Assembly (NCBI GenBank): GCA_016704445.1
Contig: JADJAE010000061.1
Coordinates: forward strand, 1-64,000
Reading direction: 5' to 3'
DNA: 64,000 bases
Source of the DNA: Deltaproteobacteria bacterium
GTDB lineage: Bacteria > Myxococcota_A > Polyangia > Polyangiales > Ga0077539
This document shows, in pieces, positions 43,165 to 50,829 of the stretch. Each line of letters begins with the position of its first letter. Within the stretch, counting starts at the first letter, position 1. A model generated the notes under the pieces. It saw only the letters and a list, made by a program, of their open reading frames with translations, did no database searches and had not been told where the DNA came from. The position numbers and the translations under genes are program-made.

Positions 43165-44672
43165 CCCTGATCCTTCCCGGAATGTTCTCGGGGTTGCTCG
43201 CAAGGCAAAAAGCGCTGTCCTCTGTGGATGGAAGCTCACCCCATCGGATCGTTGTCCGACGAGTTCACCCGTTCGAGGCTGGGACACGGCGCGCGTCGTA
43301 AGCGACTCCTTCGCGTCAGCGATGCCTTCGGAAAGGCGCCGTCGGCCAGCTTCCCCGCGCTGTTCCACGACCCGAAGCAGGCCAAGCGAGGGTACGAGTT
43401 TCTCGGCAATCCGGCCGTTCTGCCGGACGATGTGCTCGGCGGACACGTGCTCAACACCCTCGATCGATGCGCCTCCCACCCTCGCGTCCTGCTGGTCATG
43501 GACATGACCGAGCTCGACTACACCGCCCACCGCGCCACGCGCGGCTTGGGCTCGATCGGGGATGGCGACGGGCGGGGCATCCACGTCCTCTCGGTCCTGG
43601 CGCTCGACGCCTCGACCGGCGAGCCCCTCGGCGTGCTCCCGCCCCAGCGATGGGTGCGGCCCGACGTCACGCCGGGGCGGCGCAAGGCCGAGTCGACCTA
43701 CGCGCGCAGCCTCCGCGCCCGAGAGAGCCAGTACTGGCTACGGGCGATCCGCTCCAGTCGAGAGGCCATCGGTCCGTCCACCGCCGAGACGCGATACGTC
43801 GTGGTGGCCGATCAGGGGGCCGACATCTTCGACAACTTCGCCACGTGTCGAGCCTGCGACTTCGGCTTCGTGCTGCGGGTCTATCAGGACCGCGCGCTCG
43901 TGGCGACGACCTCGCCCGACGACGCGCCCCATCTGATGGCGCGTCTGGCCCAACAGCCCGTGAAGACGCACAAGGACGTCGAGATCCACGCCCGGCACAA
44001 CCGCACGGCCCGCGTGGCTCGCTGCGAGGTGCGAGTGCTGACCGCCTCGATCCAGCCCCCGCAGACCCAACCCCTTCACACGCCCCCGGAGGTCGTCACG
44101 GTCGTTCAGGTGTTGGAGGTCGACCCACCCGCGGGGGAAGACGCGGTGTGCTGGAACCTGGCGACCGACGCGCCGGTGACGACGGTGGCCGAGGCGCTTG
44201 GAATCGTGACGGAATACGAGTCTCGCTGGACGGTGGAGGACTTTCACATGGGGCTCAAGACGGGCTGCGCGATCGAGTCGCGGCAGTTCCAGAGCCGCCA
44301 CGCGATCGAGAACTTCCTGTCGCTGGCGAGCGTGCAGGTCTGGCAGATGCTGTGGTTGCGGCATCGGGCTCGGTCGGAGACGCCGGGGCCCGCGGCCGAG
44401 ATCTTGTCGGACGGGCAGCGAGAGGCGCTGCGCGAGTTGTGCGCGACGCTGCCAACTCAGGCCGACGCCAAGCAGACCCTCATCGCGATCGCCAAGCTCG
44501 GCGGATACTTCGGACGAAAGTCCGACGGCCCGCCCGGATGGCGAACGATCTGGAAGGGATTTCAGTACCTGACCACCTACGCGGAGGGCTTCGAGGCCGC
44601 GCGGAATCGGTCCCAATCGACCTTGCGTGAGCCGTCGTGAACATTCCGGGAAGGATCAGGGTTTCAACCTGC
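43154..44672 (+). mobile_element. IS4-family insertion sequence
   Basis: Terminal inverted repeats: left GCAGGTTTCAACCCTGATCC then TTCCCGGAATGTTC (43154-43187), right its inverse at 44639-44672 with two mismatches. The inner 25 bases are identical. One transposase gene lies between. The right repeat overlaps the transposase stop codon. A 9-bp target duplication, usual for the IS50 group, is not visible because the flanks are themselves inverted repeats. Confidence 0.82.
43228..44640 (+). CDS. IS4 family (IS50/Tn5-type) transposase
   Basis: 470 aa, intact. Fits the IS50 branch: N-terminal 'LGHGARRKRLLRVSDAFGKA' and 'FHDPKQAKRGYEFLGNPAVL' (Tn5-like DNA-binding part), first catalytic Asp in 'VLLVMDMTELDYTAH' (about residue 92), second in 'RYVVVADQGADIFDNF', and the Y-R-E-like block 'VTEYESRWTVEDFHMGLKTG' that carries the catalytic Glu. 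'NFLSLASVQVWQMLWLRH' and 'GGYFGRKSDGPPGWRTIWKG' are typical of the C-terminal end. Catalyses cut-and-paste movement. All catalytic positions appear present, so the copy may be active. Confidence 0.92.
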   Translation: MEAHPIGSLSDEFTRSRLGHGARRKRLLRVSDAFGKAPSASFPALFHDPKQAKRGYEFLGNPAVLPDDVLGGHVLNTLDRCASHPRVLLVMDMTELDYTAHRATRGLGSIGDGDGRGIHVLSVLALDASTGEPLGVLPPQRWVRPDVTPGRRKAESTYARSLRARESQYWLRAIRSSREAIGPSTAETRYVVVADQGADIFDNFATCRACDFGFVLRVYQDRALVATTSPDDAPHLMARLAQQPVKTHKDVEIHARHNRTARVARCEVRVLTASIQPPQTQPLHTPPEVVTVVQVLEVDPPAGEDAVCWNLATDAPVTTVAEALGIVTEYESRWTVEDFHMGLKTGCAIESRQFQSRHAIENFLSLASVQVWQMLWLRHRARSETPGPAAEILSDGQREALRELCATLPTQADAKQTLIAIAKLGGYFGRKSDGPPGWRTIWKGFQYLTTYAEGFEAARNRSQSTLREPS

Positions 44673-44732
44673 GGGCACGGCGGCCGATCGGCATCGATGT
44701 GAGAAGGAGAAAGGGGAGGAGGAGAGAGGAGA

Positions 44733-45989
44733 CTACTGGTTCATCGATTCGAGGAACTCCCGGTTGGTCTCCGTGCGGGTGACCTTGTCCAGGAGGAACT
44801 CCATCGAGTCGATGACGTTGAGCGGGTGCAGCAGCTGGCGCAGCAGGTACACGCGCTGGAGCGTGAACTCGGGGAGCAGCAGCTCCTCCTTGCGCGTGGC
44901 CGACTTGTTGATGTCGAGGCAGGGGAAGATCCGCTTCTCCATGAGCTTGCGGTCGAGGTGGATCTCGCTGTTGCCCGTGCCCTTGAACTCCTCGAAGATC
45001 ACCTCGTCCATGCGCGACCCGGTGTCGACCAGGGCCGTGGCGATGATGGTGAGCGAGCCGCCCTCTTCGAGGTTGCGGGCCGCGCCGAAGAAGCGCTTGG
45101 GCTTGTGCAGGGCGTTGGCGTCGACGCCGCCCGACAGGATCTTCCCGGAGGCCGGCACCACGGTGTTGTAGGCGCGGGCGAGGCGGGTGATGGAGTCGAG
45201 GAGGATGATCACGTCGTGCTTGTGCTCGACGAGGCGCTTGGCCTTCTCGATGACCATCTCGGCGACCTGCACGTGGCGCGTGGCGGGCTCGTCGAAGGTG
45301 CTGGAGACGACCTCGCCCTTGACCGAGCGCTGCATGTCGGTGACCTCCTCGGGCCGCTCGTCGATGAGCAGCACGATGAGCTTGGCGTCGGGGTGGTTGG
45401 TGCTGATCGCGTTGGCGATGTTCTGCATGAGCACCGTCTTGCCCGCGCGCGGCGGCGAGACGATGAGGCAGCGCTGGCCCTTCCCGATCGGCACCAGCAG
45501 GTCGATGATGCGGGTGGAGTTGTTCTTGCGGTCGTGCTCGAGGTTGAAGCGCTGCTGGGGGTAGAGCGGCGTGAGGTTGTCGAAGAGGATCTTGTCGCGC
45601 GCGGCCTCCGGGGCCTCGAAGTTGATGCGGTCGACCTTGAGCAGGGCGAAGTAGCGCTCGTTGTCGCGCGGCGGGCGCACCGTGCCCTGCACCGAGTCGC
45701 CGGTGCGGAGGTTGAAGCGGCGGATCTGCGAGGGGGAGACGTAGATGTCGTCGGGGCCGGGGAGGTAGTTGTAGTCCTGCGCGCGCAGGAAGCCGAAGCC
45801 GTCGGGCAGGCACTCGAGCACGCCCTCGGCGGTGACCTCGCCCTTGCGCGCGGAGTGCGCCTGGAGCAGCGAGAAGATCAGCTCCTGCTTGCGCAGGCCG
45901 GGGGCGTTCTCGATCGCGAGCTCCTTCGCCATGGCGAGGAGTTCGGGCATCGGCTGCTGCTTCAGTTCGCGGAGGTTGATTGCGTCCAT
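44733..45989 (-). CDS. rho: Transcription termination factor Rho
   Basis: 418 aa. Hexameric RNA helicase that ends transcription. N-terminal Rho domain 'MDAINLRELKQQPMPELLAM'; RNA-binding cold-shock-like domain 'VLECLPDGFGFLRAQDYNYL'; 'DIYVSPSQIRRFNLRTGDSV'. ATPase: 'LLVPIGKGQRCLIVSPPRAG' with Walker A PPRAGKTV (179-186), 'VLLIDERPEEVTDMQRSVKG', Walker B region 'VIILLDSITRLARAYN', and R-loop 'EEFKGTGNSEIHLDRKL'. I start at ATG 45989, the conserved family N-terminus. The bicyclomycin-site residues look standard. Transcribed alone; upstream ~390 bp are non-coding. Confidence 0.97.
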   Translation of the reverse strand: MDAINLRELKQQPMPELLAMAKELAIENAPGLRKQELIFSLLQAHSARKGEVTAEGVLECLPDGFGFLRAQDYNYLPGPDDIYVSPSQIRRFNLRTGDSVQGTVRPPRDNERYFALLKVDRINFEAPEAARDKILFDNLTPLYPQQRFNLEHDRKNNSTRIIDLLVPIGKGQRCLIVSPPRAGKTVLMQNIANAISTNHPDAKLIVLLIDERPEEVTDMQRSVKGEVVSSTFDEPATRHVQVAEMVIEKAKRLVEHKHDVIILLDSITRLARAYNTVVPASGKILSGGVDANALHKPKRFFGAARNLEEGGSLTIIATALVDTGSRMDEVIFEEFKGTGNSEIHLDRKLMEKRIFPCLDINKSATRKEELLLPEFTLQRVYLLRQLLHPLNVIDSMEFLLDKVTRTETNREFLESMNQ

Positions 45990-46377
45990 CGTCTCTCTTT
46001 CACTAGCGGCCGCCGGCGGATGCCGGTGCGGCCTTCGGGGGGGGAAATGTCTACCGCGCCGCGAGGAATCGCTGGTCTGGTCGACGTGTTCGGGGCCCAC
46101 GTTCGCGCGTCATCGGGAGGGGAATGCGCCCTGCGTCATCGGATCGATGCATCTCTGGAGCTGTCTCGTAGAGGGCTGTAACGGAGGGGTGGAAGGCCAC
46201 CGGTGAGGATTGAGGGTCGATCGACCCGACCGGTGACTGAGGATCGTGTGCGCAGGGGAGGACACTGCCGCGACGGACGCGACGAACGGGCGCGGAACCT
46301 ACGGGCGACCCCGCGCGGGTGTCAAGCGCGGGGGAGGGCTGTACGAGGTCAACCATCATGAAGGGGGGAGAGGGCGG
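45990..46377. other. Intergenic region upstream of rho
   Basis: About 390 bp between the rho start and the phosphatase stop. Likely holds the rho promoter and a leader; rho is often autoregulated through its leader, but no specific element is recognisable. GAAAGAG (minus strand, about 45994-46000) serves as a weak ribosome binding site for rho. No ORF of interest. Confidence 0.4.
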
Positions 46378-48093
46378 TCAGAAGGTGTGGGTCCAGCGGC
46401 TGCCGGGGATGCGGCCCCCGGAGGCGTTGATGAAGTCGACGGTGAGGGTGCGGCTCGCCGGGTCGGCGCGAAACAGGGTGTAGTTGTGCACGCCGTACAC
46501 CATCACGGGCCACTGCGAGGCGCGGACGACGGGGCGCGAGTCGCGGTTCGACCCGCCGGGGCCCATGATCACCTCCCAGATGCCGCTCCAGGGCCCGGTG
46601 TCCTCGACCTGGCAGACGCCGCCGAAGTGCACGTCGCCGGAGAGCCACACCACCCCGCGGAGGCGGTTGTTGGCGATGTGGTTGAGGATCTCCCGGCGCT
46701 GCGAGGCGTAGCCGTTCCAGTTGTCGCTGTCGGCCCCGGCGCGGTCGACGATGGGCACCGAGTTGACGATGAACTTGAACACGCAGGGCGAGGAGCGCAG
46801 CCCCGCCTTGAGCCAGTCCATCTGCGCCCGGGAGATGTACGTCGACGACCGCGCCGGGTCCTCCGAGCGGGTGGAGGGGCGGCGCTCGCCGCGGCAGTCG
46901 AGGATGAAGACCTCCGCGGTGCGGCCCCAGCGGAAGCTGCGCCAGAGGCGGTCGGGGTCGGAGGCGTTGCGCCGGGTGGCGCGGTGCTCGAAGAAGGCCG
47001 CCCTCGCCGCGGCCACGCGGGCGCGGCTGGTGGTCTCGGGGTTCCAGTTGTTGAAGACCTCGTGGTCGTCCCAGGTGAGGTACTGCCCGGTCGAGCGGTG
47101 CAGCGCGCGCATCCCCGACGCGGACCAACTCGCGCTGTACTTCGCGCGGTACTCCGGGAGCGTGACCGCGTTGTCGCCGTAGTCGGCGTAGATGTGGTCG
47201 CCGGCGTGGATGAAGAAGTCCAGGTCGGTGCGAGAGCCCGCGTCCGCGAGCACCGGGAAGGGCCGCGCGCTCTGGTTGGTGCAGGAGGTTCCCGCGAAGA
47301 CGATCGGGGCGAGCGAGTCGGCGGCGATGGCGGTCTGCACCCGCCCCACCGAGCTGCGCCCCGTCGGCGCGCTCGCGGGCCCGACCAGGAAGGCGTAGAG
47401 GTGCTGCTTGTTGGGGCGCAGCCCGGTGACGACCGCGCGCACGAAGCCCGCGCCGGAGGCAGTGACCCGGCCGTTGAAGCGCACCGCCGCGATGCGCGAG
47501 CCGTCCATCTCCAGCACCCGCAGCGTCACCGCCGAGGTGCCGTCGTGCTTGGTCCAGAACATCACCGAGGTGTCGGTGGCGTCGCCCGCCATCACGCCGA
47601 GCGGAAACTGCGGCAGGCGCTCCGGGAGCCCGCGGAAGTCGGGGTGGGGCAGCGTGATGACGCCCGAGTCGCGCCCGGCGTCGACCCCCGGCACGTCACG
47701 GGGGACGTCCCTGGGCACGTCCCTGGGCACATCGAAGCCGACATCGCGAGGCACGTCCCGGGGCACGTCCATCGCCGCGTCGCGGCCCGCGTCGAGGGCT
47801 CCCGCGTCGGGCGCTCCCGCGTCGGGCGCTCCCGCGTCGGGGGCTCCCGTGTCGAGGGCTCCCGCGTCGAGGGCTCCCGCGTCGGGCGCTCCCGCGTCGG
47901 GCTCGCTTGCGTCGGGCGCTCCCGCGTCCTTGTCGATCGCTGCGTCGAGGTCTTCGGGGCTGGCGTCGAAGGTCTCGTCCGGCCCGGAGTCGTAGTCGTC
48001 CATCGGGGCGACGTCGGGGTCTTCCCCGGTGCCGCAGCCCGCTACCCCCGCCGCCCCAGCGATCTTGATGAACGTACGACGCGTGAGCTTCAT
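46378..48093 (-). CDS. phoD: PhoD-family alkaline phosphatase/phosphodiesterase, Tat-exported
   Basis: 571 aa. Tat signal 'LTRRTFIKIAGAAGVAGCG', which also ends in a lipobox-like AGC. A long spacer follows (residues ~35-140): tandem AGAPDAGAPD units encoded by 15-bp repeats, then DVPRDVPRD units. The PhoD core begins 'FPLGVMAGDATDTSVMFWTK', with the fibronectin-like N-terminal domain. Metal-site motifs: 'IVFAGTSCTNQS', 'DLDFFIHAGDHIYADYGD', 'YLTWDDHEVFNNWNP' and 'VVWLSGDVHFGGVC'. Hydrolyses phosphate mono- and diesters outside the cytoplasm, likely using Fe/Ca as in PhoD; expression is probably phosphate-controlled but no Pho box is evident. Confidence 0.9.
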   Translation of the reverse strand: MKLTRRTFIKIAGAAGVAGCGTGEDPDVAPMDDYDSGPDETFDASPEDLDAAIDKDAGAPDASEPDAGAPDAGALDAGALDTGAPDAGAPDAGAPDAGALDAGRDAAMDVPRDVPRDVGFDVPRDVPRDVPRDVPGVDAGRDSGVITLPHPDFRGLPERLPQFPLGVMAGDATDTSVMFWTKHDGTSAVTLRVLEMDGSRIAAVRFNGRVTASGAGFVRAVVTGLRPNKQHLYAFLVGPASAPTGRSSVGRVQTAIAADSLAPIVFAGTSCTNQSARPFPVLADAGSRTDLDFFIHAGDHIYADYGDNAVTLPEYRAKYSASWSASGMRALHRSTGQYLTWDDHEVFNNWNPETTSRARVAAARAAFFEHRATRRNASDPDRLWRSFRWGRTAEVFILDCRGERRPSTRSEDPARSSTYISRAQMDWLKAGLRSSPCVFKFIVNSVPIVDRAGADSDNWNGYASQRREILNHIANNRLRGVVWLSGDVHFGGVCQVEDTGPWSGIWEVIMGPGGSNRDSRPVVRASQWPVMVYGVHNYTLFRADPASRTLTVDFINASGGRIPGSRWTHTF

Positions 48094-48133
48094 CGGGCTG
48101 ATTGGATAACACGCCCCCGGTTGGACGGCCGTC

Positions 48134-49375
48134 TCAGCCCAGGACCATCCGAACCGCCGTCACCACCCCGAGGAGCGCCGACGCCGACGCCAGCACCGCG
48201 GCCGCGATGGCCAGGTTGGGCTGCCGGTCGATGAAGCGCGACCACGAGCCCCCCGCGCGCTTCATCCCGGTGCACGGGCACTGCACCGGCCCTCGGCCCT
48301 CCAGCGCGGCCTGCACCCGCTGCGCGAGCTCGGCCACCGAGCCGAAGCGCCGCGTGGGGTCCTTGTCGAGGCCTCGCGCGATGATCCACGAGTACTCTGG
48401 CGGGATCTCGAGCTTGTGGTGCATCGCGAGCGCCCCCATGGGTGCTTCGGTCTTCACGGCCTGCAGCAGCTCGTCGAGGTTGCGCTTCGGCGTGAGGTAG
48501 TGCCGCAGCCCCATCAGCTCGAAGAGCACCGCGCAGAGCGAGTACACGTCGCTGCGAGCGTCGGTCTTGTCGTGCTCGCCTCGGGCCTGCTCGGGGGACA
48601 TGTACGCCGGGGTCCCGATGGCGTGGCCCAGCATGGTCCCGTAGGCCGACGGGGCGGGGCCGCCCGGGGCCGCGGTCGGGTCGCTCGTGCCGACCTGCTT
48701 CGCGAGGCCCCAGTCCATGAGCATCACCTCGCCGAAGGGGCCGACCATGATGTTGGCGGGCTTGATGTCCCGGTGCACCCAGCCCTTGCTGTGCGCGAAC
48801 TGCACCGCCCGGCAGAGCTGAAGGAACATCTCCGCCCGCGCCTCGACGCTATAGCGGGAGAGGTAGTTCGGGTCCTTCGCGCGGAGGCGGTCGATGACGT
48901 GCTCGAGGGTGTCGCCCTCGACGTACTTCATCACGAAGAAGAAGCCGCGCTCGTCGAGGCCGACGTCGTGCACCGGCACGATGCCCGGGTGCTCGAGCTG
49001 CCCCACCGTCTGGATCTCGCTGGCGAAGCGCGAGATGGTGTCCGGGTCCTGCATGTCGGGCTTGAGCCGCTTCAGGGCGACGCGGCGCTCGATGTCGTTG
49101 TCGACGCAGAGCTCGACCTCGCCGAAGGCCCCTTCGCCCAGGCGCTTCACGGTCTGGTAGCGGGGCCTCGCGTTCTCGACGAGCTGCATCCCCTCGTCCG
49201 TCACGACGGACCGGGGCAGCACCGCGCCTGCGCGAGGGGCCGACGATCGCCCCGCGGGAGCGAGGCTGTCGATCGGCAGCGAGAAGGAGTGGTTGGCGCC
49301 AAACGACGGGCTGGCCAGCGTCGCGTCCAGGGAGGACTCGTCGGAGCGGTCGGCAGATCCCATGGGCCCGAACAT
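48134..49375 (-). CDS. Membrane-anchored Ser/Thr protein kinase
   Basis: 413 aa. Kinase motifs: Gly loop 'LGEGAFGEVELC' (79-90), ATP Lys in 'RVALKRLK' (K102), 'WVHRDIKPANIM' (catalytic Asp203), Mg motif as DWG instead of DFG ('LMDWGLAKQ', D221), and 'IGTPAYMSPEQARGEHDKTD' activation segment. The DWG variant with 'GLDKDPTRRFGS' is common in Myxococcota/Planctomycetota PKN2-like kinases. A C-terminal hydrophobic helix 'NLAIAAAVLASASALLGVVT' anchors it to the membrane, with no sensor domain beyond. The start may also be ATG 49363. The upstream region contains the poly-G tract, so any promoter is obscured. Confidence 0.92.
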   Translation of the reverse strand: MFGPMGSADRSDESSLDATLASPSFGANHSFSLPIDSLAPAGRSSAPRAGAVLPRSVVTDEGMQLVENARPRYQTVKRLGEGAFGEVELCVDNDIERRVALKRLKPDMQDPDTISRFASEIQTVGQLEHPGIVPVHDVGLDERGFFFVMKYVEGDTLEHVIDRLRAKDPNYLSRYSVEARAEMFLQLCRAVQFAHSKGWVHRDIKPANIMVGPFGEVMLMDWGLAKQVGTSDPTAAPGGPAPSAYGTMLGHAIGTPAYMSPEQARGEHDKTDARSDVYSLCAVLFELMGLRHYLTPKRNLDELLQAVKTEAPMGALAMHHKLEIPPEYSWIIARGLDKDPTRRFGSVAELAQRVQAALEGRGPVQCPCTGMKRAGGSWSRFIDRQPNLAIAAAVLASASALLGVVTAVRMVLG

Positions 49376-49412
49376 ACCCTGTCGGGTACCGGGCGCGATG
49401 GCCCCGCCCGGG

Positions 49413-49470
<58 letters not shown>

Positions 49471-49618
49471 CAGCGCCCGGGGCCCGGAGAAGGGTCGACG
49501 GCGTCGCCCGACGAGCCCGGGAGGCGGGGGGCCGTTTGGGGGGGGGGGCGGGGGCGGGCCACTCGCATCGGCGAAGATGAGGTCAACCATCAGGCGACGG
49601 TGCGACGGGGGGGAGCGA

Positions 49619-50722
49619 TCAGGACAGGGAGCTGGCCGGGAGCAGGGCCTTCGGAGCGCCCTCGGAGCCGGGCGTGAGGTGGAACTCGCGCTCCAGCTGC
49701 TCGAGCTCGATGGCCACTGCGCGCAGCATCGCGCGACGCTCGTGGAAGGGCAGGAAGGCGCTCTTGAAGCCGTTGAGGATGATGCTCTTCAGGCTCGGCC
49801 AGCCGACGTCCATCTCCGTGTGGACGATGAACAGCTCCTTGGACACGGTGGTGTCCGTGATGAGCCGGTTGTCGGTGTTGACCGTCACCCGCACCCCGAG
49901 GTCCTGATAGAACTTCAGCGGGTGCGAGCGCAGGTCGCGCACGGCGCCGGTCTGCACGTTGCTCGACGGGCAGCACTCCAGCGGCACCCGGTGGTCGGTG
50001 ATGTAGTGCAAGAGGTCGCCGTCCTCGCGGAGGCGGCAGCCGTGGCCGATGCGGTGCGCGCCGCAGACGTGCAGCGCCTGCTCGATGGACTCCGGCCCGT
50101 AGGCCTCGCCCGCGTGGATGGTGCAGTTGATGTTGTTGTTGCGGATGAGCTGGAACGCATCCTTGTGGTGCTTGGCCGGGTGGTCGTACTCGGCGCCGGC
50201 GAGGTCGAAGCCCACCACGCCGCGGTTCTTGTAGGCCACCGCGAGCTCGGCCATCTCCAGCGAGCTCTCCGGGGAGATGTTGCGGATGCCGCAGATGATC
50301 ACGTTGGAGTGGATGCCGAAGTCGTCCTGGGCGCGGCGCAGCCCGTTGATCACCGCCTCGACGACCTTGGTCAGCGAGAGCGATCCGCGGGTGTGGAGCA
50401 TCGGCGAGTAGCGCACCTCCATGTAGCGGACGCCCTCGGCGGCGGCGTCTTCGCCCAGCTCGTAGGCCACGCGGGTGAGCGCCGCCTCGGTCTGGAGCAC
50501 CCGGAGCGTGACGTCGAAGGCCTTGAGGTACTCCGTGAGCGAGCCGGTGTTCTCGCCCACGTGCATCGCCGCGGCGAGGCCCTCCTCGGTGGTCGCCGGG
50601 AGCTCGATGCCGTCCTGACGAGCCAGTTCGAGGATCGTCGACAGCCGGAGCGACCCATCGAGGTGCACGTGGAGGTCGGTCTTCGGCAGCTTGCGGATCT
50701 GTTCGAGGGTAAGCGTCTTCAT
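49619..50722 (-). CDS. add: Adenosine deaminase
   Basis: 367 aa. Converts (deoxy)adenosine to (deoxy)inosine in purine salvage. Family signatures: 'LPKTDLHVHLDGSLRLSTIL' with Zn ligands H18 and H20, 'YMEVRYSPMLH', 'GFDLAGAEYDHPAKHH', 'INCTIHAGEAYGPESIEQAL' (Zn His near residue 203, catalytic Glu three residues later), 'RIGHGCRLREDGDLLHYITD', 'LECCPSSNVQTGAV' and 'VTVNTDNRLITDT'. The ATG at 50722 gives the standard N-terminus. Length is usual. Some members deaminate adenine or N6-methyladenosine, but the SSNVQTG motif fits adenosine. Divergent from the TPR-like gene with ~107 bp between starts. Confidence 0.95.
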   Translation of the reverse strand: MKTLTLEQIRKLPKTDLHVHLDGSLRLSTILELARQDGIELPATTEEGLAAAMHVGENTGSLTEYLKAFDVTLRVLQTEAALTRVAYELGEDAAAEGVRYMEVRYSPMLHTRGSLSLTKVVEAVINGLRRAQDDFGIHSNVIICGIRNISPESSLEMAELAVAYKNRGVVGFDLAGAEYDHPAKHHKDAFQLIRNNNINCTIHAGEAYGPESIEQALHVCGAHRIGHGCRLREDGDLLHYITDHRVPLECCPSSNVQTGAVRDLRSHPLKFYQDLGVRVTVNTDNRLITDTTVSKELFIVHTEMDVGWPSLKSIILNGFKSAFLPFHERRAMLRAVAIELEQLEREFHLTPGSEGAPKALLPASSLS

Positions 50723-50829
50723 CGTCGAGCGCTTATACCCGCCGTCGCCGCCACTGTCCCATCGGCTGTGCGGAGTTATTGACGCGACCCCCCCCTTCGT
50801 CGGCACCCTGCACCGCCACCGCGAGAGAC

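Larger units (their letters stand above)
42725..44689. mobile_element. Outer inverted repeats enclosing the palindrome cluster and IS4 element
   Basis: GATCGCGGCCGTGCCCGCAG then GTTGAAACCCT (42725-42755) recurs inverted at 44658-44689 (AGGGTTTCAACCTGCGGGCA then CGGCGGCCGATC) with few differences. Everything between, namely the 320-bp palindrome, the smaller stem and the transposase gene, could therefore be one composite element or successive insertions into the same repeat type. Confidence 0.55.
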
